The position numbers and the translations under genes were made by a program. Positions 32,036 to 41,307 of a DNA stretch of 64,000 nt are shown here, piece by piece; position 1 is the stretch's first letter, and each line of letters starts with the position of its first letter. This DNA comes from Betaproteobacteria bacterium (GTDB lineage: Bacteria > Pseudomonadota > Gammaproteobacteria > Burkholderiales > Rhodocyclaceae), in assembly GCA_016720065.1 (NCBI GenBank), contig JADJXY010000002.1:2865001-2929000 (forward strand), read 5' to 3'. The notes under the pieces were generated by a model, which saw nothing but the letters and a program-made list of their open reading frames with translations, was not told the origin of the DNA and searched no databases.

Positions 32036-34231
32036 TCACCTCACATCAAACCGATCCAGATTCATCACCTTGGTCCAAGCCGCCGCGAAGTCGCGGACGA
32101 ACTTCTCCTGGGCGTCGTCCTGGGCGTACACCTCGGCCAGGGCGCGGAGTTGGGAGTTGGAGCCGAAGACGAGGTCTACCCGGGTGGCGGTCCATTTGAC
32201 CTGGCCGCTGTGGCGGTCGCGGCCTTCGAAGGTGTCGGCGGCGGGGGTGGTGGGGTGCCACGTGGTGCCCATGTCCAGCAGGTGGGTGAAGAAGTCGTTG
32301 CTGAGCACCTGGGGCCGGCGGGTGAAGACGCCGTGGCGGGAGCCGCCGCTGTTGGCGCCGAGGACGCGCAGGCCGCCGACGAGGATGGTCATCTCCGGCG
32401 CGCTCAGGGTGAGGAGCTGGGCCTTGTCGATGAGCAGTTCTTCGGCGCTGACGCTGTAGGCCTGTTTGGCGTAGTTGCGGAAGCCGTCGGCCTGGGGTTC
32501 GAGGACGGCGAAGGAATTGACGTCGGTCTGTTCCTGGGTGGCGTCGGTGCGGCCGGGGGTGAAGGGCAGCTCGACCGGGTTGCCGGCAGCCCGGGCGGCG
32601 GCTTCGACGGCGGCGTTGCCGGCCAGCACGATGAGGTCGGCCAGGCTGACCTGCTTGCCGCCGGTCTGGGCGCCGTTGAAGGCTTCGCGGATGCCCGCCA
32701 GGGTGGCGAGTACCTTGGCCAGCCGGGCGGGGTCGTTGGCTTCCCAGTCCTTTTGCGGGGCGAGGCGGACGCGGGCGCCGTTGGCGCCGCCCCGCATGTC
32801 CGAACCGCGGTAGGTGGCAGCGGAAGCCCAGGCGGTGGCGACCAGTTCGCTGATGCTGAGCCCGGAGGCGAGCACCTGGGCTTTCAGGGCGGCGACGTCG
32901 GCCGCGCTGATCAGCGGGTGGTCGACGGCGGGCAGCGGGTCTTGCCAGAGGAGGTCTTCAGCGGGCACTTCGGGGCCGAGGTAGCGGGCCTTGGGCCCCA
33001 TGTCGCGGTGGGTGAGCTTGTACCAGGCGCGGGCGAAGGCGTCGGCGAAGGCGGCCGGGTCTTTATGGAAGCGGCGGGCGATGGGCTCGTAGAGGGGGTC
33101 GAAACGCAGGCTGAGGTCGGCCGTGGTCATCATGGGCGGGTGTTTTTTGGCCGGGTCGTGGGCATCGGGAATCATGTGCTCCGGTTTGACGTTCTTGGCC
33201 ACCCACTGGTGGGCGCCGGCGGGGCTCTTGCTGAGTTCCCATTCGTAGCCGAAGAGGGTGTCGAAGTAGCCGTTGTCCCAGGTGGTCGGGTTGGGCTTCC
33301 AGGCGCCTTCGATGCCGCTGGTGATGGCGTCGCCGCCCTTGCCGCTCTTGTGCGTGCTGATCCAGCCCAGGCCCTGGGCTTCGATGGGGGCGCCTTCGGG
33401 CTCGGGGCCGACCAGGGCCGCGTCGCCGGCGCCGTGGGCCTTGCCGAAGGTGTGGCCGCCGGCCACCAGGGCGACGGTCTCTTCGTCGTTCATGGCCATG
33501 CGGGCGAAGGTTTCGCGCACGTCGCGGCCGGAGGCCACAGGGTCCGGATTGCCGTTCGGCCCTTGGGGGTTCACGTAGATCAGGCCCATCTGGACGGCGG
33601 CCAGGGGGTTCTCCAATTGGCGCTCGCCGCGGTAGCGCTCGTCGCCGAGCCAGGTGGATTCCTTGCCCCAGTAGATATCTTCTTCCGGCTGCCAGATGTC
33701 GGCGCGTCCGCCGCCGAAGCCGAAGGTCTTGAAGCCCATGGACTCCAGCGCCACGTTGCCGGCCAGGATGAAGAGGTCGGCCCAGGAGATTTTGCTGCCG
33801 TACTTTTGCTTGAGGGGCCAGAGCAGGCGCCGGGCCTTGTCCAGGTTGCCGTTGTCCGGCCAGCTATTGACCGGGGCGAAGCGCTGGTTGCCGGTGCCGC
33901 CGCCGCCTCGGCCGTCGGCCGTGCGGTAGGTGCCGGCGCTGTGCCAGGCCATGCGGATGAAGAGGCCGCCGTAATGGCCCCAGTCGGCGGGCCACCAGGG
34001 CTGGGAATCGGTCATCAGGGCGACGAGGTCGCGCTTGAGGGCGGCGTAGTCCAGCTTCTTGAATTCGGCGGCGTAGTCGAAGTCGGCGCCCAGCGGGTTG
34101 GAGGCTGGAGCGCGCTGGTGCAGGATGTTGAGGTTCAGCTGCTTCGGCCACCAGTCCCGGTTGGATTGCACGCCCTGGGTCGCCCGGGCGCCGTGCGTGC
34201 CCGCTAAGGGGCACTTGTTTGCGTTGCTCAT
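32036..34231 (-). CDS. katG: Catalase-peroxidase KatG
   Basis: The product is 731 residues, full length for the family. It is a haem enzyme that removes hydrogen peroxide by catalase and peroxidase activity. The distal site is in FIRMAWHSAGTYR, the Tyr of the Met-Tyr-Trp cross-link in GLIYVNPQGPNG, and the proximal His in VALVAGGHTFGKAHGAG. The C-terminal lobe is the usual inactive duplicated domain. The ATG at 34231 has an AGGAGAGAG-like site upstream. Likely under OxyR (gene at 23461). A decayed second copy of the 3' end lies at 29251. Confidence 0.98.
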   Translation of the reverse strand: MSNANKCPLAGTHGARATQGVQSNRDWWPKQLNLNILHQRAPASNPLGADFDYAAEFKKLDYAALKRDLVALMTDSQPWWPADWGHYGGLFIRMAWHSAGTYRTADGRGGGGTGNQRFAPVNSWPDNGNLDKARRLLWPLKQKYGSKISWADLFILAGNVALESMGFKTFGFGGGRADIWQPEEDIYWGKESTWLGDERYRGERQLENPLAAVQMGLIYVNPQGPNGNPDPVASGRDVRETFARMAMNDEETVALVAGGHTFGKAHGAGDAALVGPEPEGAPIEAQGLGWISTHKSGKGGDAITSGIEGAWKPNPTTWDNGYFDTLFGYEWELSKSPAGAHQWVAKNVKPEHMIPDAHDPAKKHPPMMTTADLSLRFDPLYEPIARRFHKDPAAFADAFARAWYKLTHRDMGPKARYLGPEVPAEDLLWQDPLPAVDHPLISAADVAALKAQVLASGLSISELVATAWASAATYRGSDMRGGANGARVRLAPQKDWEANDPARLAKVLATLAGIREAFNGAQTGGKQVSLADLIVLAGNAAVEAAARAAGNPVELPFTPGRTDATQEQTDVNSFAVLEPQADGFRNYAKQAYSVSAEELLIDKAQLLTLSAPEMTILVGGLRVLGANSGGSRHGVFTRRPQVLSNDFFTHLLDMGTTWHPTTPAADTFEGRDRHSGQVKWTATRVDLVFGSNSQLRALAEVYAQDDAQEKFVRDFAAAWTKVMNLDRFDVR

Positions 34232-34377
34232 GACTCTCTCCTTGAAAAACCTGGTGTAGGTGCTTCAAGGTAGGCGGCCCCTGCCGGCGCGTCCAAGGAA
34301 TTGCCGCTATGGGGGCGATAGGGAACGCATATCGCCGGGCGGGGAGGGGGGTCAGGGGCGCCGCAGCGCCGCGGAGA

Positions 34378-34391
34378 GTTTCACGTGGAAC
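34378..34391. promoter_or_regulatory. parS-like ParB-binding site 3
   Basis: GTTTCACGTGGAAC, identical to sites 1 and 2, lies in the katG-topB gap, 23 bases before the topB stop codon. Confidence 0.8.
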
Positions 34392-34413
34392 GCTGCGGGC
34401 GCGGGCGAAGAAC

Positions 34414-36936
34414 TCAGGCTTCGGTTTTCTTCTTGGCCGCAGGTTTTTTGGCCGGGGTCTTTTTCTCGAACTCGAAGCCGACCTTGCCGGCCTGGACCAC
34501 CAGGTAGGCAGAAAATTTGCGCCGGGTGCGGTTGGAGACGAATTCCTTCAGGAGATCGGTCCGGCCGGTAGCCAGGAGCTTCTGCATCTGGGTGGCCTCA
34601 ACCGGCTGCTGCAGGATGATCTTGCCGGAGCGGAAGTCGCAGGTCTTGGCCGGGCCGACGGACTTTTCGCAGACATAGGCGTTGCCATGGTCGAAGACGC
34701 CGGCGCCGCACTTGGGACACTTGCCCAGGGCTTCCTGGCCGGAGAAATCGACGGCCTCGGCTTCGCCTTCCTCGCTGGCGCGGTCCTGGCCGAAGTCGAA
34801 TTCGGGCTCGTTCTTGTCGTTCAACTTGATGGCGGCGGCGAAGGCGCGGCCCATCTTGTTGCGGAAGCCGGTGAGGGGGCCGATCTGCCGTGCGGTGATC
34901 AGGGTCTCGATTTCTTCCGGCTCGAACTGCCGGCCGGCGACGATTTTCCACAGGCCGTAGTCGCAGTCGCTGCACTGGAATTTCTTGTAGGTCTCGCGAA
35001 TCAGGCCGCCGCAGCGGGGGCAGGGGGCCTTGAGGAGGCCGAAGTCGCCGGGGATGGTGTCGCTGTCGTAGGTTTTGGCCCGCTCGACGATGTGGCGGGT
35101 CATTTCGGCGATTTCCCGCATGAACTCGTCGCGGGTGAAGTCGCCCTTCTCGATACGGCCCAGCTTCCATTCCCAGTCGCCGGTCAGTTCCGGCTGGGTG
35201 AGTTCGTTGACCCCCAGGCCGGTGAGCAGGGTCATCAGGGAGAAGGCCTTGGCGGTGGGGATCAGCTCGCGGCCTTCCCGGTGCATGTATTGCTCGCCGA
35301 TGAGGTTTTCGATGATCTGAGCCCGGGTGGCCGGCGTGCCCAGGCCGCGGCCGGCCATGGCGGCCTTGAGCTCCTCGTCGTCCACCATCTTGCCGGCGCC
35401 TTCCATGGCGGAGAGCAGGGTGGCTTCCGAGTAGCGGGGGGGCGGCTTGGTGGTGTTGGCCTTGACCGTGACTTCTTCAGTGTGGACCTTTTCGCCGGCG
35501 TCCACCTTCACCAGATTGCCTTCCTCGCCTTCCTGAGCTTCCTTACCATGCACGGCGAGCCAGCCCGGATTGACCAGCACCTTGCCCTCGGTTTTGAAGG
35601 GATGGCTGGCGACGCGGGTGATGCGGGTGGTGACCAGGTATTCGGCGGCCGGGAAGAAGACCGACAGGAAGCGGCGCACCACGAAGTCGTAGAGCTTCTG
35701 CTCGATCTCGTTGAGGTGCTTGGGCGCCTGGGGGGTGGGGATGATGGCGAAGTGGTCGCTGATCTTGGCGTTGTTGAAGATGCGCTTGTTGGGGATCACC
35801 CAGTTGCGGGCCAGGATCTGGTGGGCGAAGGGCGAATATTTGGCCAGCAGCACCTCGTCGTGACCCTTGCCGACGCCTTCGCCGGTGAGCATGGTGAGGG
35901 TGGCCTTCACCGTGCCCAGGTAATCCTCGGGGAGCGCCCGGGAATCGGTTCGCGGGTAGGTGAGGACCTTGTGCTTCTCGTAGAGGGCCTGGGCGATGGA
36001 CAGCGTCGTCTTGGCCGAGAAGCCGAAGCGAGCGTTCGCTTCGCGCTGAAGGCTCGTCAAATCGAAGAGCAGTGGCGAGAGGCGGGTTTCAGGCTTGGCC
36101 TCTTCCGTCACCTCTCCGGGCTTGCCCTCGGTGGCGGCGCGGATGGCCGCGGCCTTGGCTTCCTCCCACAGGCGGTCGGCACGGGCGTGTTCGTCCTCGT
36201 CCTTGCCCTTGAAGCCTTCGTCGAACCACTTGCCGCCGTAGGTGCCGGCCTTGGCGGCGAATTCGGCCTCCACCTCCCAGTAGGGGCGGGCCTTGAATTC
36301 GCGGATTTTCTTTTCCCGTTCCACGACGATGGCGAGCGTCGGCGTCTGTACCCGGCCGACGGTGGTCAGGTGGAAGCCGCCGGTCTTGGAATTGAAGGCG
36401 GTCATCGCCCGGGTGCCGTTGATACCCACCAGCCAGTCGGATTCGGAACGGCAGACGGCAGCGTCGGCCAGGCCGCGCATCTCGTGGCCGCTGCGCAGGC
36501 GCGCGAAGCCGTCGCGGATGGAGCCCTGGGTCATGGACTGGAGCCACAGGCGCTGCACCGGTTTGCCGGCCTTGGCGTGCTGGGCGATGTAATTGAAGAT
36601 CAGCTCGCCTTCGCGCCCCGCGTCGCAGGCGTTGATCAGGCCGTCCACGTCCTTGCGTTTGATCAGCCGGGTCACCACCTGGAGCCGGGACTTGGTCTTG
36701 TCGATGGGAGATAGCGCGAAGTGGGGCGGGATCACAGGCAGGTGGGCGAAGGACCACTTGCCGCGCTTGACCTCGAATTCCTCCGGGCAGGCCAGTTCCA
36801 GCAGGTGACCGACGGCCGAAGTCAGCACGTGGGACTCGCTTTCGTAGTAGTCGTCGTGCTTGGTGAAGCCGCCCAGCGCCTTGGCGATGTCGCCGGCGAC
36901 CGAGGGCTTTTCGGCGATGATTAGTTTTTTGCCCAT
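34414..36936 (-). CDS. topB: DNA topoisomerase III
   Basis: The product is 840 residues, longer than E. coli TopB (653). The Toprim domain starts at IIAEKPSVAGDIAKALGG and has the acidic DAGREGELIF. The catalytic Tyr is in LTYPRTDSRALPEDY. The extra length is a C-terminal region with two cysteine pairs (CPRCGG, CSDCDYG), a second zinc-finger-like part (CPKCGAGVFDHG) and a Lys/Ala-rich tail (KKTPAKKPAAKKK) like histone H1. Type IA topoisomerases decatenate DNA. The ATG at 36936 (MGKKLIIAEKPS) is the family start; an upstream frame extension lacks homology. Confidence 0.95.
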   Translation of the reverse strand: MGKKLIIAEKPSVAGDIAKALGGFTKHDDYYESESHVLTSAVGHLLELACPEEFEVKRGKWSFAHLPVIPPHFALSPIDKTKSRLQVVTRLIKRKDVDGLINACDAGREGELIFNYIAQHAKAGKPVQRLWLQSMTQGSIRDGFARLRSGHEMRGLADAAVCRSESDWLVGINGTRAMTAFNSKTGGFHLTTVGRVQTPTLAIVVEREKKIREFKARPYWEVEAEFAAKAGTYGGKWFDEGFKGKDEDEHARADRLWEEAKAAAIRAATEGKPGEVTEEAKPETRLSPLLFDLTSLQREANARFGFSAKTTLSIAQALYEKHKVLTYPRTDSRALPEDYLGTVKATLTMLTGEGVGKGHDEVLLAKYSPFAHQILARNWVIPNKRIFNNAKISDHFAIIPTPQAPKHLNEIEQKLYDFVVRRFLSVFFPAAEYLVTTRITRVASHPFKTEGKVLVNPGWLAVHGKEAQEGEEGNLVKVDAGEKVHTEEVTVKANTTKPPPRYSEATLLSAMEGAGKMVDDEELKAAMAGRGLGTPATRAQIIENLIGEQYMHREGRELIPTAKAFSLMTLLTGLGVNELTQPELTGDWEWKLGRIEKGDFTRDEFMREIAEMTRHIVERAKTYDSDTIPGDFGLLKAPCPRCGGLIRETYKKFQCSDCDYGLWKIVAGRQFEPEEIETLITARQIGPLTGFRNKMGRAFAAAIKLNDKNEPEFDFGQDRASEEGEAEAVDFSGQEALGKCPKCGAGVFDHGNAYVCEKSVGPAKTCDFRSGKIILQQPVEATQMQKLLATGRTDLLKEFVSNRTRRKFSAYLVVQAGKVGFEFEKKTPAKKPAAKKKTEA

Positions 36937-37034
36937 GCTGTTCCCTGTGGAGTGCGGGGCATGATAAGTGCCGAGGAAGAGCCTTGGCAAGCCGGATTTC
37001 CCCGGCAAAACCCTTTGCCGGCGGGCGGGGAGCT

Positions 37035-38603
37035 TCAGGAGCCGGGGGCGAGGTAGCCCGCTGCGAGGGCAGAGAAGGCTGCGACCTGGGCGTCTTCCCA
37101 GGCGGCGTCGCGGCCCAGTTCGGCGGCCAGCAGGCGGGCGACGGCGGGGGCCGCGGCCTGGGCGGCGCGGGCGTCGAAGAGGAGGCTGCGGGTGCGGCGG
37201 GCCAGAACGTCATCCACGCTGCGGGCCATTTCGCAGCGGCAGGCCCAGACGACTTCGGCGCCGGTGGCGGGCAATTGCGGCACCAGGGGCCGCGCCAGTT
37301 CCGGCTGTTCGGCTTCCAGGCGGAGGAGTTCCGGCGCGTCGCTGCCGTAGGGGGCGAGGCGACCGTGGCGGCGGGCGTCCGGGTCGTGGCCGTGCAGGGG
37401 CAGGTCGCGGGTGGGGCAGGGGCGCTGGGGCAAGGCGGCCAGGGTGGCGGCCAGATCGACGGTGTCCTCGGCCATGTGGCGGGTGGTGGTCCACTTGCCG
37501 CCGGCTACGGTGAGCAGGCCGGAGTGGGGGTCAATCAGGATGCTGTGGTCGCGGGACAGACCCGCCGTGCCGCTGCCTTCGCCGGCCTTGACGAGAGGGC
37601 GGATGCCGGCGAAGGCGGCGCGGATGTCGGCGTAGCCGGCGTCCCGCGTCAGATAACGGTTGGCGGTGTCGAGGATGAAATCGATTTCGGCCCGGGTGGG
37701 GACGGGTTCGGCGGCAACGCCGCTGACCGGCACGTCGGTGGTGCCGACGATGACCCGGTGGTGCCAGGGGATGGCGAACATGACCCGGCCGTCGTCGGTG
37801 TGGGGCACCATGATGGCGCTATTGCCGGGGAGGAAGTCGCGGTCGAGGACGATATGGCTGCCCTGGCTGGGGGCGATGACCGGCGCGGCGTCGGGCCGGT
37901 CCAGACGGCGCAGGCCGTCGGCGAAGGGGCCGGTGGCGTTGATGACCGCCCGGGCGCGCACGGTGAAATCGCGCCCGCTTTCCCGGTCGAGGAGGCGGGC
38001 TCCGCACACCCGGCCGGCACCGTCCTTTTCGAGCGCCACGGCCGGGCAGTAGTTGACTACAACCGCGCCCCGGTCCGCCGCGGTGAGGGCCAGGTGGATG
38101 GCGAGGCGGGCGTCGTCGAACTGGCCGTCGAAATAGCGGGTGCCGCCGCGCAGGCCCTCGGTCTCGATGGTGGGGATGGCCGCCCGCACGTCTTCCTCCG
38201 AGAGGTGACTGGAGGAGCCGAAGCCGTATTCGCCTGCCAGGAGGTCATAGACCTTGAGGCCGATGCCGTAGAAGGGGGATTCCCACCATTCGTAACTGGG
38301 CACCACGAAGGCCAGGTCATGCACCAGGTGAGGCGCGTTGCGGCGCAGCAGGCCACGCTCCCGCAGGGCATCCATGACCAGGGCCACGTTGCCCTGTTGC
38401 AGGTAGCGCACGCCACCGTGGACCAGCTTGGTCGAACGGCTGGAAGTGCCCTTGGCGAAGTCCTCGCCCTCCGCCAGGGCCACCGCGTAGCCGCGGGCGG
38501 CGGCGTCCACGGCGATGCCCAGACCGGTGGCGCCGCCGCCGATGACCAGGAGATCCCAGGTGCGCCCGTCCTCCAGGGCTGCAAGCATGAGCTCCCGCTT
38601 CAT
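37035..38603 (-). CDS. glpD: Aerobic glycerol-3-phosphate dehydrogenase
   Basis: The product is 522 residues. An FAD-binding Rossmann motif (VIGGGATGLGIAVDAAARG) and the family signature STKLVHGGVRYL are present. GlpD oxidises glycerol-3-phosphate to dihydroxyacetone phosphate and passes electrons to quinone at the membrane. The ATG at 38603 overlaps the glpK stop (ATGA), so the two are coupled. No glpF or glpR is adjacent. Confidence 0.95.
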   Translation of the reverse strand: MKRELMLAALEDGRTWDLLVIGGGATGLGIAVDAAARGYAVALAEGEDFAKGTSSRSTKLVHGGVRYLQQGNVALVMDALRERGLLRRNAPHLVHDLAFVVPSYEWWESPFYGIGLKVYDLLAGEYGFGSSSHLSEEDVRAAIPTIETEGLRGGTRYFDGQFDDARLAIHLALTAADRGAVVVNYCPAVALEKDGAGRVCGARLLDRESGRDFTVRARAVINATGPFADGLRRLDRPDAAPVIAPSQGSHIVLDRDFLPGNSAIMVPHTDDGRVMFAIPWHHRVIVGTTDVPVSGVAAEPVPTRAEIDFILDTANRYLTRDAGYADIRAAFAGIRPLVKAGEGSGTAGLSRDHSILIDPHSGLLTVAGGKWTTTRHMAEDTVDLAATLAALPQRPCPTRDLPLHGHDPDARRHGRLAPYGSDAPELLRLEAEQPELARPLVPQLPATGAEVVWACRCEMARSVDDVLARRTRSLLFDARAAQAAAPAVARLLAAELGRDAAWEDAQVAAFSALAAGYLAPGS

Positions 38604-40099
38604 GGCTGGGCCCAGCCTTTGGCGCGATCCAACGCCTCGTTCCAGCGGTCGCGTCTTCGTCGGGCTTCCGCCGGCGGGATGCCGGGCTCGAAGCGCCGGT
38701 CGATTTGCCAGTGTTCGGCCACGCTGGCCAGGTCGAGCCAGAATCCGCTGGCCACGCCGGCGAAGTAGGCCGCCCCCAGAGCGGTGGTCTCGATGACCCG
38801 GGGCCGCACGACCGGGCGTTGCAGGAGGTCGGCCTGGATCTGGAGGAGCAGGTCGTTGGCCGCCGCTCCGCCATCGACGCGCAATTCGGCCAGGGGAGTG
38901 CCGCAATCGGCGGCCACGGCATCGGCCAGGTCGGCGACCTGGAAAGCAATGGCCTCCAGGGTGGCCCGGGCGATGTGGGCGCGGGTGCTGCCCCGGGTGA
39001 GGCCGACCAGGGTTCCCCGGGCGTCGGCGTCCCAGTGGGGTGCCCCCAGGCCGGCGAAGGCGGGGACGAAGACCACGTCGCCGCTGTCGGGCACCGAGGC
39101 TGCCAGGGCCTCGACTTCGGACGAGGCGGCGATGATGCCCAGGCCGTCCCGCAGCCACTGCACCGCGGCGCCCCCGACAAAAGCGCTTCCCTCCAAGGCA
39201 TAAGTGAGCACTCCCTTTTGCCGAGAAGCCACAGTGGTGAGGAGGCCGTGGCGGGAACGGGGAGCCGCAGAACCGGTATTGACGAGCAGGAAGCAGCCGG
39301 TGCCGTAGGTGTTCTTGGCCAGGCCCGGGGTAAAACAGGCTTGTCCCGCCAGGGCGCCCTGCTGGTCGCCGACCCCGGCGGCGAGGGGAACGCCGGCCAG
39401 GGCCGGCAGGGTGGTGATCGGCCCGAGAAGGGCCCCGGTGTCGACCACTTGGGGAAGCACGGCGGCGGGGATGGCGAGGTGGCTCTGGAGCTCCTCGTCC
39501 CAGGCTCCCCGGTGCAGATCGAAAAGCAGGGTGCGGGAGGCGTTGCTGGCGTCGGTGGCGTGCACCTGCCCGCCGGTCAGGCGATAGGCCAGCCAGGTGT
39601 CTACGGTGCCAAAGCAGAGTTCGCCGGCTTCGGCCCGGGCGCGGGCTCCCGGTAGGGTGTCGAGGAGCCAGGCGAGTTTGGTGGCGGAGAAATACGGGTC
39701 GAGGACCAGGCCCGTCCGTGCGGCCACGACCTCGCTCAGGCCCTCGTCGCGCAGACGGCGGCAGGCCTCGGCGGTGCGCCGGTCCTGCCACACGATGGCT
39801 GGCGCCAGGGGCCGGCCACTGGTCCGCTCCCACAGGATCGTGGTCTCGCGCTGGTTGGCGATGCCCACGGCGGCCACATCGCCAGCCCCCAATCCAGCCC
39901 GGGAAAGGGCTTCCTCGGCCACGGCGGCCTGGGTGCGCCAGATTTCCTCGGCGTCGTGCTCGACCCAGCCGGGGCGGGGGAAGTGCTGGGTGAATTCGCG
40001 CTGGGCGACGGCCAGGATGTGGCTCTCGCGGTCGAAGACGATGGCGCGGGAACTGGTGGTGCCCTGGTCCAGGGCGACGATGCAGCACGGGGTGGGCAT
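38600..40099 (-). CDS. glpK: Glycerol kinase
   Basis: The product is 499 residues, the normal length. It phosphorylates glycerol to the glycerol-3-phosphate used by GlpD. FGGY-kinase motifs are seen: ALDQGTTSSRAIVFD at the N-terminus, GIANQRETTILWER, and GLGAPHWDADARG. It is the first gene of a glpKD operon. A 13-bp tandem repeat lies upstream. Confidence 0.97.
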   Translation of the reverse strand: MPTPCCIVALDQGTTSSRAIVFDRESHILAVAQREFTQHFPRPGWVEHDAEEIWRTQAAVAEEALSRAGLGAGDVAAVGIANQRETTILWERTSGRPLAPAIVWQDRRTAEACRRLRDEGLSEVVAARTGLVLDPYFSATKLAWLLDTLPGARARAEAGELCFGTVDTWLAYRLTGGQVHATDASNASRTLLFDLHRGAWDEELQSHLAIPAAVLPQVVDTGALLGPITTLPALAGVPLAAGVGDQQGALAGQACFTPGLAKNTYGTGCFLLVNTGSAAPRSRHGLLTTVASRQKGVLTYALEGSAFVGGAAVQWLRDGLGIIAASSEVEALAASVPDSGDVVFVPAFAGLGAPHWDADARGTLVGLTRGSTRAHIARATLEAIAFQVADLADAVAADCGTPLAELRVDGGAAANDLLLQIQADLLQRPVVRPRVIETTALGAAYFAGVASGFWLDLASVAEHWQIDRRFEPGIPPAEARRRRDRWNEALDRAKGWAQP

Positions 40100-40158
40100 G
40101 GCGGGCTCCTGCGGCGGGGCATTGCCGCCAGCATAGGCCGCCGGGCGCGGCGGGGCAA

Positions 40159-40184
40159 TCCCCGGGACCGCTCCCCGGGACCGC
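40159..40184. repeat. Perfect 13-bp tandem repeat upstream of glpK
   Basis: TCCCCGGGACCGC occurs twice back to back (40159-40171 and 40172-40184) in the gap between the divergent-looking ends of glpK (start) and dprA (stop). Could be a small operator or slippage; no regulator is indicated. Confidence 0.6.
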
Positions 40185-40227
40185 TTCGGGTGCGCGTCGA
40201 GTGCGGCGCGTGGGGGGTGAAGAGAGC

Positions 40228-41307
40228 CTACCCCGGCAGGCGCTGGTATAGACCGCCGGGCAGAGGGGCGATGCGGCCAGTCAGTTCCAGGTCGAGGAGT
40301 TCGGGCAGCAGCCGGTCGGCGGGAAGGCCGGTCCTCTCGGCCAATTCGTCGAGGCTGCAGGGGTCATGGCCCAGGGCGGCCAGGAGGGGGGATGCGCTGC
40401 CCTCCGGGGAGGGGGCGAGGGAGGGTGAAGACGCCCCGCCGAAGTGCAGCTCTTCCAGGATGTCCTGAGCGGTTTCGACCAGTTTCGCGCCTTCCCGGAT
40501 GAGTCGATGGCAGCCTCGGGCCACCGGGGAATGGATGGACCCGGGGATGGCGAAGACCTCCCGTCCCTGCTCCGCCGCCAGCCGGGCGGTGATGAGGGAA
40601 CCGCTCTGAAGCGCGGCCTCGACCACCAGGACGCCTCGGGAAAGCCCGGCGATGATGCGGTTGCGGCGGGGGAAATTGGCCGCCAGGGCCGGGGTGCCGA
40701 GGGGAAATTCGGAAACGATGGCGCCCCGGTCCGCAATGGCCAGGGCCAGTTCCTTGTTGCGGGCGGGATAGATGCGGTCGATGCCGGTGCCGATGACCGC
40801 CACGGTGGCGCCCCGACCGGCCAGGGCGCCCCGGTGGGCGGCCGCGTCGATGCCCAGGGCGAGGCCGCTGGTGACGCTAAGGCCCTGCTCGGCCAAGGCC
40901 TGAGCGAAGGATTCGGCGGTGCGGATTCCCGCGGCGGTTGCGTTGCGGCTGCCGACGATGGCGATTCCCGCCCGACCCGCCAGGGCGGGGTCGCCGCGCA
41001 GGTAGAGGAGGCTGGGAGGGTCGGGAATGGTGAGCAGGGCCGGGGGGTAATCCGCGTCGGCCAGGGTGACGATGCGGTGGCCGGGGGTCGCTGCCCAGGT
41101 GAGCGCTTGCTCCACGGCGGCGCCGACGTCGGTGTCGAAGAGCAGGTCGGCCCGGTCGCCCACAACGGCGCGGACGGCGAGGCGGCCGGCGGCAAAGACG
41201 GCCTCCGGCAAACCAAAAGCGGCGAGGAGCTTGCGCTGACTCTCGCCGCCGAGGCCGGAGATCAGGGTCAGCCGCAGCCAGGCGGCCAGCCCCGAGGGAT
41301 CGCTCAC
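40228..41307 (-). CDS. dprA: DNA-processing protein DprA
   Basis: The product is 359 residues. DprA loads RecA onto incoming single-stranded DNA during natural transformation. The extended Rossmann fold shows IAIVGSRNATAAG, SVTSGLALGIDAAAH and FPRRNRIIAGLSRG. A C-terminal winged helix (LAALGHDPCSLDELAERTGL) completes the family layout. The start overlaps the stop of the upstream LysM gene by four bases. Linkage to the LysM gene, divergent from def, is usual in betaproteobacteria. Confidence 0.95.
   Translation of the reverse strand: MSDPSGLAAWLRLTLISGLGGESQRKLLAAFGLPEAVFAAGRLAVRAVVGDRADLLFDTDVGAAVEQALTWAATPGHRIVTLADADYPPALLTIPDPPSLLYLRGDPALAGRAGIAIVGSRNATAAGIRTAESFAQALAEQGLSVTSGLALGIDAAAHRGALAGRGATVAVIGTGIDRIYPARNKELALAIADRGAIVSEFPLGTPALAANFPRRNRIIAGLSRGVLVVEAALQSGSLITARLAAEQGREVFAIPGSIHSPVARGCHRLIREGAKLVETAQDILEELHFGGASSPSLAPSPEGSASPLLAALGHDPCSLDELAERTGLPADRLLPELLDLELTGRIAPLPGGLYQRLPG

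Noticed and set aside
29251..32090. The katG relic and katG 3' end as direct repeats (att sites) of a recently integrated element
   Set aside because: The two copies differ by many substitutions and small indels, and there is no integrase gene, so recent site-specific integration is not supported.
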